Shown: piece by piece, positions 53,273 through 61,933 of the stretch
Layout of the letters: every line of letters begins with the position of its first letter
How positions within the stretch are numbered: the stretch's first letter is position 1
NCBI RefSeq assembly: GCF_000282055.1
Contig: NZ_AKJZ01000021.1
Coordinates: forward strand, 42,838-106,837
From: Flavobacterium sp. CF136
Lineage (GTDB): Bacteria > Bacteroidota > Bacteroidia > Flavobacteriales > Flavobacteriaceae
Direction: 5' to 3'
DNA: 64,000 nucleotides
Notes under the pieces: model-generated
The model's database searches: none
Told to the model about the DNA's origin: nothing
The model's input: the letters and a program-made list of their open reading frames with translations, nothing else
Position numbers and translations under genes: made by a program

Positions 53273-54226
53273 CTACATCAGTTTCTGAATAATAATCTCT
53301 TCTGTGATTCCTTCAGCATCAGCTTTGTAATTTTTAATAATTCTATGACGAAGAATCCCGGTTGCAACTGCTTTCACGTCTTCAATATCCGGCGAAAATT
53401 TACCATTAAAAGCCGCATGTGCTTTAGCAGCCAAAATTAAATTCTGTGAAGCTCTTGGTCCTGCCCCCCAATCCAGATAATTTTTTACAAAATCATTTGA
53501 TAAAGGATTATCAGGACGCGTTTTACTTACCAGGGTCACTGCATATTCAATTACATTATCTGCTACAGGAATTCTGCGGATTAAATGTTGAAAATCTATA
53601 ATTTCCTGTGCTGTAAACAAAGGATTAATTGTCGTTTTTATATCTGAAGTAGTTTGTTTTACTACCTGAACTTCTTCCTGAAAACTCGGATATTCCAGTT
53701 TTACGGCAAACATAAAACGATCTAACTGAGCTTCGGGCAAAGGATAAGTTCCTTCCTGCTCAATTGGATTTTGGGTTGCCAATACAAAATAAGGTAAATC
53801 CAGCTTATGATTTTCTCCGGCAATGGTAACCGAACGCTCCTGCATTGCTTCTAATAAAGCGGCCTGTGTCTTTGGTGGTGTTCTGTTAATCTCATCGGCT
53901 AAAATTATATTTGAAAAAATTGGTCCTTTGATAAATTTAAACTGTCTATTTTCATCTAAAATTTCACTTCCCAAAATATCCGAAGGCATTAAATCCGGTG
54001 TAAACTGAATTCTTTTAAAATCCAATCCCAGTGCCTGAGATAAAGTATTTATCATTAAAGTTTTTGCTAAACCCGGAACACCAATTAAAAGAGCGTGTCC
54101 TCCTGAAAATATGCATAATAAAATTTGATCTACAACGGCATCCTGGCCTACAATGATTTTTGCTATTTCGGTTTTTAATTCGTTTCTTTTTTGAACTAAA
54201 TTGTGAATTGCTGCTACGTCAGACAT
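53273..54226 (-). CDS. MoxR-family AAA+ ATPase
   Basis: 317 residues. Walker A is LLIGVPGLAKTLM (about 45-57). The MoxR block RIQFTPDLMPSDILGSEILDE follows, then Walker B NIILADEINRTPPKTQAALLEAMQERSVTIAG and sensor 1 LATQNPIEQEGTYPLPEAQLDRFMF. MoxR proteins help mature metallo- or multi-subunit complexes and often sit with DUF58 and VWA genes. Here no such partner adjoins in the window; the SurA-like gene is upstream on the same strand, separated by 77 nt and a hairpin. Confidence 0.94.
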   Translation of the reverse strand: MSDVAAIHNLVQKRNELKTEIAKIIVGQDAVVDQILLCIFSGGHALLIGVPGLAKTLMINTLSQALGLDFKRIQFTPDLMPSDILGSEILDENRQFKFIKGPIFSNIILADEINRTPPKTQAALLEAMQERSVTIAGENHKLDLPYFVLATQNPIEQEGTYPLPEAQLDRFMFAVKLEYPSFQEEVQVVKQTTSDIKTTINPLFTAQEIIDFQHLIRRIPVADNVIEYAVTLVSKTRPDNPLSNDFVKNYLDWGAGPRASQNLILAAKAHAAFNGKFSPDIEDVKAVATGILRHRIIKNYKADAEGITEEIIIQKLM

Positions 54227-54246
54227 TTAAATATATTTTAAAATTG

Positions 54247-54286
54247 AAAAGAGTTAGCTCTATGAATTCATAAAACTAACTCTTTT
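54247..54286 (-). terminator. Terminator of the SurA-like gene
   Basis: AAAAGAGTTAG (54247-54257) pairs with CTAACTCTTTT (54276-54286), 18-nt loop, 18 nt after the SurA-like stop codon. Confidence 0.7.
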
Positions 54287-54303
54287 TATTTATTTTATAA
54301 AAA

Positions 54304-55734
54304 TTATTTTTTCAACCAATTATTTGTAAAAGTACAATCTCTGTATTCTCCAATAATTTTTATGTATGTATCTTTTATTTTTGCATCAAACCATTTAGCA
54401 ATAGCATTGATTTGTTTTTCTTTTAATGCTAATTCTTTAATTTTAGTGTAATCTTTAGCATAATCAGCAGTATGCTCATCGATTCTGTTGGTAACAGTAA
54501 TTAACTTATATGTCTTTTTTCCTTTATCATCTGTATTTAAAAGAGGCTGGGAAACTTCATCATCTTTCAAATTTGAAACCTGGCTGTACAATGTCGGATC
54601 CATTTTAGTTAACTCAAAACGAGTATCCTGCGTATTCGGATTCACTAACGTCCCTCCGTTTGCTCTGGTTTGTTTTTCATCAGACTCTGTTCTGGCAGCA
54701 TCAGCAAAAGAAATTTCTTTGCTTACTATTTTATTTCTGATATTGGTAATTCTCTCTTTAGCTTCTTTTAATGCATCTTCAGAGACTGTTGGCGATATTA
54801 AAATATGTCTCAACTCTACCTCCTGCCCTTTTATTTTATCAACCATTATGATATGATATCCATATGTAGTTTCAAAGGGCTCAGAAATTTCACCTTCAGC
54901 CAAACTAAAAGCAACATCCTTAAATTCTTTTACAAATGGAGTCTTTCTGGTCATTTTATAATATCCTCCATTCGGTGATGAACCAGGATCCTGAGAATAT
55001 AAAACGGCTTTCGTAGCAAAACTTGAACCATCCATTACATCTTTTTTGATACCATTTAGCCTGTCAATAACCTTTTGTTTGTCTTCTTTTGAAACTTTTG
55101 GTTCTACAACAATTTGAGCTACTTCCATTTCAGCTCCAAAAGTTGGTAATTCTTCTTTTGGGATTTTTTTAAAGAAATTACGAACCTCCTCAGGTGTAAT
55201 CTCTACATCTTTAACAATTTTATCTCTCATTTCTGAAGATAATTTTTGCTCCTTTAATATATCAGCAAAATATGTTTTAAATTCTTCAACAGAGTTCTTT
55301 TTATAATAAGCTACCACTTTATTAATGTCACCTACCTGCTGTAACATATAATTCAGCCTCTCATCCATCATATTTTTCACCTCGGCATCACTAACTATAA
55401 TGCTATCCTGAATTGCCTGATGTGCATATAACTTGTCTTCTAAAAGTTTTCCAAGCATCATACATCTTGTAATATCTTTTATAGAACCTCCCTGACTTGA
55501 AATTTCTAAATATCCTTTATCAATATCAGAATCTAAAATAATATAATCTCCAACAGTTGCAATAATACCGTCAATTTTTTGCTTGTTGATTGAAGTCTTT
55601 TCTGCAGGTTTTTCGGCTACAGCATCTTTAATAATTTCCTGAGCAGAAATAAATGAGTTGAAAAAAAGTAAAAAACATATTGTCAGAACGAACTTATAAT
55701 CAATAGTTTTTAGCTGTATTTTTTTTAATAACAT
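54304..55734 (-). CDS. Periplasmic peptidyl-prolyl isomerase/chaperone, SurA-like
   Basis: 476 residues from ATG 55734, which gives a normal signal peptide (IDYKFVLTICFLLFFNSFISAQ); an ATG at 55800 would add 22 basic residues. A SurA-type N-terminal helical domain (INKQKIDGIIATVGDYIILDSDI, CMMLGKLLEDKLYAHQA) is followed by two parvulin domains: EVAQIVVEPK...GGYYKMTRKTPFVKEFKDVAFSL...GYHIIMVDKI and ELRHILISPT...NGGTLVN...YKLITVTNR. It helps fold outer-membrane proteins. The second parvulin is more degenerate. No LptD-type gene is nearby. Confidence 0.9.
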   Translation of the reverse strand: MLLKKIQLKTIDYKFVLTICFLLFFNSFISAQEIIKDAVAEKPAEKTSINKQKIDGIIATVGDYIILDSDIDKGYLEISSQGGSIKDITRCMMLGKLLEDKLYAHQAIQDSIIVSDAEVKNMMDERLNYMLQQVGDINKVVAYYKKNSVEEFKTYFADILKEQKLSSEMRDKIVKDVEITPEEVRNFFKKIPKEELPTFGAEMEVAQIVVEPKVSKEDKQKVIDRLNGIKKDVMDGSSFATKAVLYSQDPGSSPNGGYYKMTRKTPFVKEFKDVAFSLAEGEISEPFETTYGYHIIMVDKIKGQEVELRHILISPTVSEDALKEAKERITNIRNKIVSKEISFADAARTESDEKQTRANGGTLVNPNTQDTRFELTKMDPTLYSQVSNLKDDEVSQPLLNTDDKGKKTYKLITVTNRIDEHTADYAKDYTKIKELALKEKQINAIAKWFDAKIKDTYIKIIGEYRDCTFTNNWLKK

Positions 55735-56264
55735 TATTTTAAATTTAATTTTTGAATGTAAAGTCTTGTTTTTTAGCGTTTTATTTAAAACAAAAATCAA
55801 TTAAATGAATATTTTCAAAACTTTAGAAAATATAAAAAAATTGCATCCGGTTTTTTTACAACTTATAACGAACAAAAATAACAATTCAATTACATAATAC
55901 AAGTATCAGCTATACTATTAACAAAAAATTATAGGATAGTTCTAAAATCCAACAAAATAAGTGCTGGTATCAAATGAAACCTTATAAAAACTAAAAAATT
56001 TTTGCATTTAGAAATATCATAAAATTCCTTTATCACTTTTATTTCTGATGAGTTCGTGAATAGCTATTTCAGAGTCAAATAAAGTTTTCCATACTACAAC
56101 GTTTTCGCTGTATAACTATTTTCTTAAAAAAAATTACCAAATCAAAAAACATATAATTTAGATAGATAATTAACAATTATAAGTCTATAAATTACGAATA
56201 ATTCGTTTTTAAAGGCTTAAAATATGTAATTAAAATATTATCTAACCTAAACCAAATCATTATT
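55735..56264. other. AT-rich divergent intergenic region between surA-like and amylase genes
   Basis: 530 nt without an ORF. It must hold divergent promoters, but I found no exact TAnnTTTG on either strand. Nothing structured was seen. Confidence 0.4.
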
Positions 56265-57704
56265 ATGAAAAAATCTAAGCTACAGATTTATTTAATGGCT
56301 GTCATCACAGTATTTTTTTACTCGTGTTCTCAAAACGAAACAGATGTTGATACAAAAGCTGAAAGTCAGCAATTTAAAATCATCAATGTTACGAATCACG
56401 ACGGTAAACCATTCAATACAGGAGACACAAAATCATCTTCTACAGGGAAATATGTTGATAATCCCGGTGGCGGAGTTATGATGCAGGCCTTTTATTGGGA
56501 TGTTCCTGCTGGTGGAAACTGGTGGAATACTATTAATGCTAAAGTAACAGACTGGTCTAATGCCGGAATTGGCTCAATATGGCTTCCACCAGCTTCAAAA
56601 GCTCAAAATGGAGCATTTTCTATGGGATACGACCCTACAGATTATTTTGATTTTGGAGATTATAATCAAAACGGAACAATAGAAACCAGATTTGGATCAA
56701 AAGCTGAACTGGAAAGTCTAATTACAAAAGCACATACCGAAAACATGAAAGTATATGCAGACATTGTAATTAATCACAATAGTGGAGGACAATCAGAAGC
56801 CAATCCTTTCACCGGAACAAATACCTGGACTAATTTTAATGGTATTGCTTCCGGAAAATTCAAGCGTACTTATAATGATTTTTATAAAAACAGCTACGGA
56901 AATAATGATGAAGGATCTTTTGGAGGGTTTCCGGATTTATGTCACGCGAATCCATATGTACAGGATTGGTTGTGGATAAGAGCAGATGGAGTTGGTAAAT
57001 ATTACAAAAACACCATGAAGTTTGATGGTTGGAGATTTGACTACGTAAAAGGTTTTGGACCATGGGTGATAAATGCATGGAACGCTAATGTAGGCGGATT
57101 TTCGGTTGGGGAATATTGGGATGCAAATGTAAATACACTTGAATGGTGGGCCAATAATGCCAATAGTTCTGTATTTGATTTTGCCTGTTATTACAAAATG
57201 AATGATGCTTTTGATGGAAATAATCTTGCCCTGTTAAACGACGATATGATGTGGAAAAGAAATCCATACAAAGCTGTTACTTTTGTCAGTAATCATGATA
57301 CTGATGAGATTTCAAACAAATTATTGGCCTATTCATATATTCTGACCCATGAAGGATATCCAACAATATTCTACAGAGATTATGAAGAATGGCTCGATAA
57401 AAACAAGTTGAATAATCTAATCTGGATTCACAATAACAAAGCAACAGGAACAACTTCAATATTATATTCTGATAATGATGAGTATATCGCAAGAAGAAAT
57501 GGTTATAACGGCAACCCGGGATTAGTTGTTTACATTAACAACTCAACTTCATGGCAGGAAAGATGGATTCAGACTAATTGGGCCAATACTCAAATCAAAG
57601 ATTTTACAGGAAACTCAACCTGGTACCCAACTACTCAGGCCGATAAATGGGTAAAAATACAATGTCCTCCAAAAGGATATTCAGTTTGGTCGATTAATCA
57701 GTAA
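56265..57704 (+). CDS. Alpha-amylase lipoprotein, GH13 archaeal type
   Basis: 479 residues. Lipoprotein signal ending FFYSCSQNE, a short linker, then a GH13 (beta/alpha)8 domain: GGGVMMQAFYWDVPAGGNWW, MGYDPTDYFDFGDYNQNGTIETRFGS, DIVINHNSGG. The catalytic Asp is in GWRFDYVKGFGPW (about 259), Glu in FSVGEYWD (about 283) and the second Asp in FVSNHDTDE (about 344). The C-terminal IFYRDYEEWLDKNKLNNLIWIH and YSVWSIN are also present. By memory this tracks the alpha-amylases of Pyrococcus/Thermococcus (GH13_7) nearly block for block. Probably starch degradation at the cell surface. Confidence 0.9.
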   Translation: MKKSKLQIYLMAVITVFFYSCSQNETDVDTKAESQQFKIINVTNHDGKPFNTGDTKSSSTGKYVDNPGGGVMMQAFYWDVPAGGNWWNTINAKVTDWSNAGIGSIWLPPASKAQNGAFSMGYDPTDYFDFGDYNQNGTIETRFGSKAELESLITKAHTENMKVYADIVINHNSGGQSEANPFTGTNTWTNFNGIASGKFKRTYNDFYKNSYGNNDEGSFGGFPDLCHANPYVQDWLWIRADGVGKYYKNTMKFDGWRFDYVKGFGPWVINAWNANVGGFSVGEYWDANVNTLEWWANNANSSVFDFACYYKMNDAFDGNNLALLNDDMMWKRNPYKAVTFVSNHDTDEISNKLLAYSYILTHEGYPTIFYRDYEEWLDKNKLNNLIWIHNNKATGTTSILYSDNDEYIARRNGYNGNPGLVVYINNSTSWQERWIQTNWANTQIKDFTGNSTWYPTTQADKWVKIQCPPKGYSVWSINQ

Positions 57705-57724
57705 TTCACATAAAATTACATTTC

Positions 57725-57757
57725 AAGGCTGTTGTAAAAAACAGCCTTATTTTTTTC
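57725..57757 (+). terminator. Terminator of the amylase gene
   Basis: AAGGCTGTT (57725-57733) pairs with AACAGCCTT (57740-57748), 6-nt loop, and a T-run follows. Confidence 0.85.
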
Positions 57758-57833
57758 TCCATATATAAAAGGAAAGACTTCCAAATTAAGAAGTGAATAT
57801 TTTTATTACCACTTAATTAATAGTACTTTTGCA

Positions 57834-57841
57834 TCCTATTT
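57834..57841 (+). promoter_or_regulatory. -7 element of prfC with a near-leaderless start
   Basis: TACTTTTG fits TAnnTTTG and ends only 9 nt before the prfC ATG, so the mRNA leader would be a few bases. Confidence 0.5.
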
Positions 57842-57850
57842 ATACAAAAT

Positions 57851-59440
57851 ATGAGTTTTTTAAAAGAAATACAACGCAGAAGAACATTTGGAATTATATC
57901 GCATCCTGATGCCGGTAAAACAACATTAACTGAAAAATTATTGCTTTTCGGAGGTGCAATTCAGGAAGCAGGTGCTGTTAAAAACAACAAAATAAAAAAA
58001 GGAGCGACAAGTGATTTTATGGAAATCGAACGCCAAAGAGGTATTTCGGTTTCAACCTCTGTGCTTGCTTTTAATTATAAAGATAAAAAAATTAATATCC
58101 TCGATACTCCTGGTCACAAGGATTTTGCCGAAGATACTTTTAGAACTTTAACTGCTGTTGATAGCGTTATTGTAGTTGTTGACGTTGCAAAAGGGGTTGA
58201 GGAACAAACTGAAAAATTAGTTGCTGTTTGTAGAATGCGAAACATTCCGATGATTGTTTTCATCAATAAATTAGACCGTGAAGGAAAAGATGCTTTTGAC
58301 TTAATGGATGAAGTGGAGCAAAAACTTGGTTTAAAGGTAACGCCCTTAAGTTTCCCTATCGGAATGGGTTATGATTTTCAGGGGATTTATAATTTATGGG
58401 AACAAAACATTAATCTTTTTAGTGGAGACAGCCGTAAAAATATTGAAGAAACTATCGCGTTTTCAGACGTTCAAAATCCGGAATTAGAAAAAATTATTGG
58501 TCAAAAACCAGCTGATAAACTTCGTGAAGAATTAGAATTAATTGACGAAGTATATCCAAAATTTGATCGTCAGGATTATTTAGACGGAAAAATTCAGCCT
58601 GTATTTTTTGGTTCTGCCTTAAATAATTTTGGGGTTCGCGAATTATTAGATTGTTTCGTCTCTATTGCTCCTTCTCCAAGGCCTAAAGATTCTGAAACCC
58701 GTCTGGTTGATCCAACGGAAGAAAAAATGTCAGGTTTTGTATTTAAAATACATGCTAATATGGATCCTAAACATCGTGATCGTTTAGCATTTATTAAAAT
58801 TGTCTCCGGAACTTTTGAAAGAAATAAGCCTTATTATCATGTTCGCCAAAAGAAAAACTTAAAATTTTCCAGCCCGAATGCATTTTTTGCCGAGAAAAAA
58901 GAAATTGTTGATATTTCATATCCAGGTGATATTGTAGGCTTACACGATACAGGAAATTTTAAAATTGGCGATACTTTAACGGAAGGTGAATTAATGAGTT
59001 TCAAAGGAATTCCGAGCTTTTCCCCTGAGCATTTTAGATATATAAATAATGCGGATCCAATGAAGGCCAAACAATTGGACAAAGGAATTGATCAGCTAAT
59101 GGATGAAGGTGTTGCTCAGTTATTTACATTAGAAATGAATAACCGTAAAATTATCGGAACAGTTGGAGCGCTTCAATACGAAGTTATTCAATACCGTTTG
59201 GAGCATGAATATGGTGCAAAATGTACGTATGAAAATTTCCCTGTACATAAAGCATGCTGGGTAAAACCTAATGATCCTAAAAGTGATGAATTTAAAGAGT
59301 TCAGAAGAATCAAGCAAAAATTTCTGGCTCATGATAAATATGGACAATTGGTTTTTCTTGCCGATTCCGATTTTACAATTCAGATGACACAAAGTAAATA
59401 TCCAAATGTAAAATTATTTTTTACTTCGGAATTTGAATAA
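57851..59440 (+). CDS. prfC: Peptide chain release factor 3
   Basis: 529 residues. A translational GTPase recycling RF1 and RF2 from the ribosome. G1 is ISHPDAGKTTLTEK (about 17-30), the switch I stretch is GATSDFMEIERQRGISVSTS, G3 is LDTPGHKDFAED and G4 is VFINKLDREGKD. The C-terminal domains contain VQLFTLEMNNRK-like VAQLFTLEMNNRKIIGTVGALQYEV and YGAKCTYENFPVHKACWV. The start follows a TACTTTTG promoter by 10 nt. Confidence 0.96.
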   Translation: MSFLKEIQRRRTFGIISHPDAGKTTLTEKLLLFGGAIQEAGAVKNNKIKKGATSDFMEIERQRGISVSTSVLAFNYKDKKINILDTPGHKDFAEDTFRTLTAVDSVIVVVDVAKGVEEQTEKLVAVCRMRNIPMIVFINKLDREGKDAFDLMDEVEQKLGLKVTPLSFPIGMGYDFQGIYNLWEQNINLFSGDSRKNIEETIAFSDVQNPELEKIIGQKPADKLREELELIDEVYPKFDRQDYLDGKIQPVFFGSALNNFGVRELLDCFVSIAPSPRPKDSETRLVDPTEEKMSGFVFKIHANMDPKHRDRLAFIKIVSGTFERNKPYYHVRQKKNLKFSSPNAFFAEKKEIVDISYPGDIVGLHDTGNFKIGDTLTEGELMSFKGIPSFSPEHFRYINNADPMKAKQLDKGIDQLMDEGVAQLFTLEMNNRKIIGTVGALQYEVIQYRLEHEYGAKCTYENFPVHKACWVKPNDPKSDEFKEFRRIKQKFLAHDKYGQLVFLADSDFTIQMTQSKYPNVKLFFTSEFE

Positions 59441-59459
59441 GATCTATTTACATAATACC

Positions 59460-59489
59460 AAAAACGCCAACTTAAAAATTGGCGTTTTT
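59460..59489 (+). terminator. Terminator of prfC
   Basis: AAAAACGCCAA (59460-59470) pairs with TTGGCGTTTTT (59479-59489), 8-nt loop, T-run; begins 19 nt after the stop. Confidence 0.85.
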
Positions 59490-59611
59490 TGTTGAAATAA
59501 ATCAATGATACCCTGCATTGTAAATATAAACAATATTTTCAGCGAGTGATTACCTATCTGATTCTGTTTAAAAGGACGTTGTTTTAAAAAATAAACGTAT
59601 TATTTAATTAG

Positions 59612-60298
59612 TCAAATCCAAAAGTAAATCTTTAAAATGGCAATCAAAACTGACAAACTTTTACTAAAGCAAATCGTTCTCCTGTTTAGTCTTTTAAGAT
59701 GTGTTCTTAATGTTAGATTCTTCCTTTCAATATGGTTTGTACCAAAACGTTTTACAGAATGTAATTTCTCATTAATCAGATATCTGTAGTTTTTTAATCT
59801 GTCTGTAAATATCTTTTTTGCTTCTGATAATTTTAAAGAATCTAAAACACGGCTTAATGTTTTATTGGTTCGTTTACCGACATTAAAACTTACTACACTT
59901 TTTGAATCTTTTTCTAAAGCATAAACCAGCCAGATATAATTTTTCTTGTGCCTAACGTAAGTACACAGTTCATCGACTTCATAAGTTTTGCCTTTGCTGA
60001 TAATTGGCTTGATAATATTTCTGGCGATTGACACAATCCTTTTCAATAATGTTGCTGTTGAAATTTTTAATATTCTAGCAGTGCTTCTTATTCCTAAACC
60101 TTCTTTTGTTAATTGAATGATACTTCCATCAATATCAGGTTTGTAAGCTTGATAAGTATAATTTTCAACTCTTGTTTTCCTGCATAGCTTACAAATATAT
60201 CTTTGATTACCAGACTTTGTTTTCCCGTATTTTATCATGTTTCTAATGTCACCAACACATCTGCAACACCAAGTCTGGTTTGAACCCATTTTTTTCAA
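59612..60298 (-). CDS. IS1-type transposase
   Basis: 228 residues in one frame. The N-terminal zinc finger (WCCRC ... YICKLCRKT, about 11-48) is followed by a helix-turn-helix (LGIRSTARILKISTATLLKRI). The DDE-type core shows EVDELCTYVRHKKNYIWLVYAL, IFTDRLKNYRYLI and HIERKNLTLRTHLKRLNRRT with the Asp, Asp and Glu. In E. coli IS1 this is made by frameshift fusion of InsA and InsB; here it is one ORF. The second Met (MGSNQ) is an equally likely start. It lies at the end of the Rhs locus, after a small terminator hairpin. Confidence 0.85.
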   Translation of the reverse strand: MKKMGSNQTWCCRCVGDIRNMIKYGKTKSGNQRYICKLCRKTRVENYTYQAYKPDIDGSIIQLTKEGLGIRSTARILKISTATLLKRIVSIARNIIKPIISKGKTYEVDELCTYVRHKKNYIWLVYALEKDSKSVVSFNVGKRTNKTLSRVLDSLKLSEAKKIFTDRLKNYRYLINEKLHSVKRFGTNHIERKNLTLRTHLKRLNRRTICFSKSLSVLIAILKIYFWI

Positions 60299-60319
60299 TT
60301 TAAGACATTATATAATAAA

Positions 60320-60341
60320 AAAACAACCCGAAGGTTGTTTT
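60320..60341 (-). terminator. Terminator after the Rhs core fragment
   Basis: AAAACAACC (60320-60328) pairs with GGTTGTTTT (60333-60341), CGAA loop; T-rich tract continues on the minus strand. Lies inside the candidate IS boundary. Confidence 0.7.
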
Positions 60342-60386
60342 AATTTTGTTGCGATATTACTATAAATCATTGATTATCTGCAAATG

Positions 60387-61271
60387 TTAGATGGAATAAT
60401 TAACCACCAACACATCTGATACATTACCCATTCCATCTGGGTCAATAAAGTAAACAGGATTATCCATTGCATAATTATATGGTGACCATCTACGCCCTTT
60501 CTCTGCTAACGGATCCATATTCATCCAACGACCAAGTGCAGGATCATAATTACGTGCTCCATAATCATAGAAGTTAAGCCCCAACTCGTCCTGCAGTTCC
60601 TTGCCGTTGTATTTATACTTTAGGGCAGGGTTTGTTGATTGTATTACAGGTCCATAACCTGTATGTTTTAATCCAAAAGGATAGTAGTCATTCTGTTCGA
60701 GAATCTCTGCAGCAGCGATACTTCCATTGCCGTCACTGTCTTTGTAGCTCAGTCGTACATTTCCCAGATGGTCCTTGTATTGATATACATATTTAAAAGA
60801 ACTTGCCGTAACTGCTTCTACATAACCTTCAGCAGTAGGAAAAAATTGCAAAACGGTATTCAGGTATTGATACCCTCCTAAATAGTCGGTTGTTGTAGTG
60901 CTGGCTGGAGAAGTAATTGTTACCACTTTTTGCACTTTTTGCCCGGCTGCATTGTAAATGTACACAATGTTTCCGGTTGTGGCAAAAGTTATTTTGATTG
61001 GCAGGTTAAGATGATTATAGGTAATGGCCGTAATATTTTTGTTATTGTCCTTGGTCATGTTTCCATTGGCATCGTAGGAATAATCATCAACACTATTGGC
61101 CGCACTATCAACAAATCCGAGCGTCTTGTTGCTGCTGTCGGCAACTTTGGTCAACTGGTTTGTGGCATTTGTTGGGCCGTAACTATAAACAAGGTTATCG
61201 ATTGCTGTGGCTGTTTCATTGGTTCCGTTACGCACAATAGAGTATAGGCTGTGCTTATTTTCTTTTTTCAA
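60387..61271 (-). pseudogene. Orphan Rhs core fragment without N-terminus and toxin tip
   Basis: About 294 codons, opening with TTG (no ATG), so the 5-prime end is not a real gene start. It holds YD-repeat and core sequences: YSYDANGNMTKDNNKNITAIT, TTDYLGGYQYLNTVLQFFPT, YQYKDHLGNVRLSY, YNGKELQDELGLNFYDYGARNYDPALGRWMNMDPLAEK and the terminal DPDGM. Only 13 residues (GNVSDVLVVNYSI) follow DPDGM, so the toxin is missing. The region corresponds in order to the intact Rhs at 62716-64000. Likely an orphan module left by tip exchange or by the IS insertion next to it. Confidence 0.75.
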
Positions 61272-61299
61272 AATAAGTTTCCTCTTTCTAACTTTTCGG

Positions 61300-61307
61300 T
61301 ATATTTG
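61300..61307 (+). promoter_or_regulatory. -7 element before the DUF4375 gene
   Basis: TATATTTG fits TAnnTTTG, 73 nt before the ATG at 61380. Confidence 0.4.
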
Positions 61308-61379
61308 TAAACATCAGTAACGAAAACTACAATTTCGCCTAGCGGCATAAAGTTTACAGCATTATTCCACACGACTCTT

Positions 61380-61841
61380 ATGAAACAATTCTTAAAAATT
61401 CAAATAGTTCTTCTAATTGCAATTCTCTCAAGCTGCAATCAAAAAAACTCACCTGAAAACAGAAAAATTGACACTTATCAAAATATAAAAGAAGAACTGA
61501 AAGATACAGAGCTTAAAAAAGTAACTCCAAAAGCTAACATTGAAGAATTAGAAATGGAAATTAATAATGGCGGATTCCTTCAATACTTCTTCAATACTTC
61601 TGGACAAAATTGTTTTGCAACATTGAAAGCGTTAAAAAAAAATGGAAAATCAAAGACGGCAAAACTACTTAAAAGTGCAATTGATTTAATTAATCCAAAT
61701 CAACTTTCAGAAAGAGAACTTATAGAAAAAATTAGAAAAAGGGAAGTTGAAGAACTCGATGATGAAAAAGTAAAAGCCGGATTGGAAAAACTTGATGAAA
61801 TGTTTTATAAATATCCAGATGGAAGTTTGGATAAAGAATAA
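61380..61841 (+). CDS. DUF4375 lipoprotein
   Basis: 153 residues. Lipoprotein signal LIAILSSCNQK. ELEMEINNGGFLQYFFNTSGQNC is the conserved DUF4375 block (acidic, similar to the DNA-mimic protein DMP19 family), followed by an acidic helical C-terminus. It is the only plus-strand gene inside the minus-strand Rhs locus. It may be an immunity-type or accessory protein, but this is inference from location. Ends in a strong bidirectional hairpin. Confidence 0.75.
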   Translation: MKQFLKIQIVLLIAILSSCNQKNSPENRKIDTYQNIKEELKDTELKKVTPKANIEELEMEINNGGFLQYFFNTSGQNCFATLKALKKNGKSKTAKLLKSAIDLINPNQLSERELIEKIRKREVEELDDEKVKAGLEKLDEMFYKYPDGSLDKE

Positions 61842-61886
61842 GGGTTTATCGACAAGCATACGGTACATTCTCAACTTCCAAATTAT

Positions 61887-61917
61887 AAAAAAAGACGACA
61901 TAATGTCGTCTTTTTTT
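61887..61917. terminator. Bidirectional terminator between the DUF4375 and immunity genes
   Basis: 14-bp perfect stem (61887-61900 with 61904-61917), TAA loop, A- and T-runs on both sides; converging genes end on each side. Confidence 0.9.
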
Positions 61918-61933
61918 TATTTAAGCGTTTTAT

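Larger units (their letters stand above)
59500..60375 (-). mobile_element. Candidate IS1-family insertion sequence
   Basis: The transposase gene is bracketed by AATCAATGAT (59500-59509) and its inverse ATCATTGATT (60366-60375), a 10-bp perfect inverted repeat at a distance of 876 bp, which fits an IS1 size. No target-site duplication was found next to these ends, so the boundaries are provisional. Confidence 0.45.

Noticed and set aside
61272..61379. AACTACAATTTCGCCTAGCGGC segment as another attC site
   Set aside because: It has no paired arm, no GTTA core and does not share the TAACAGC start of the cassette sites.
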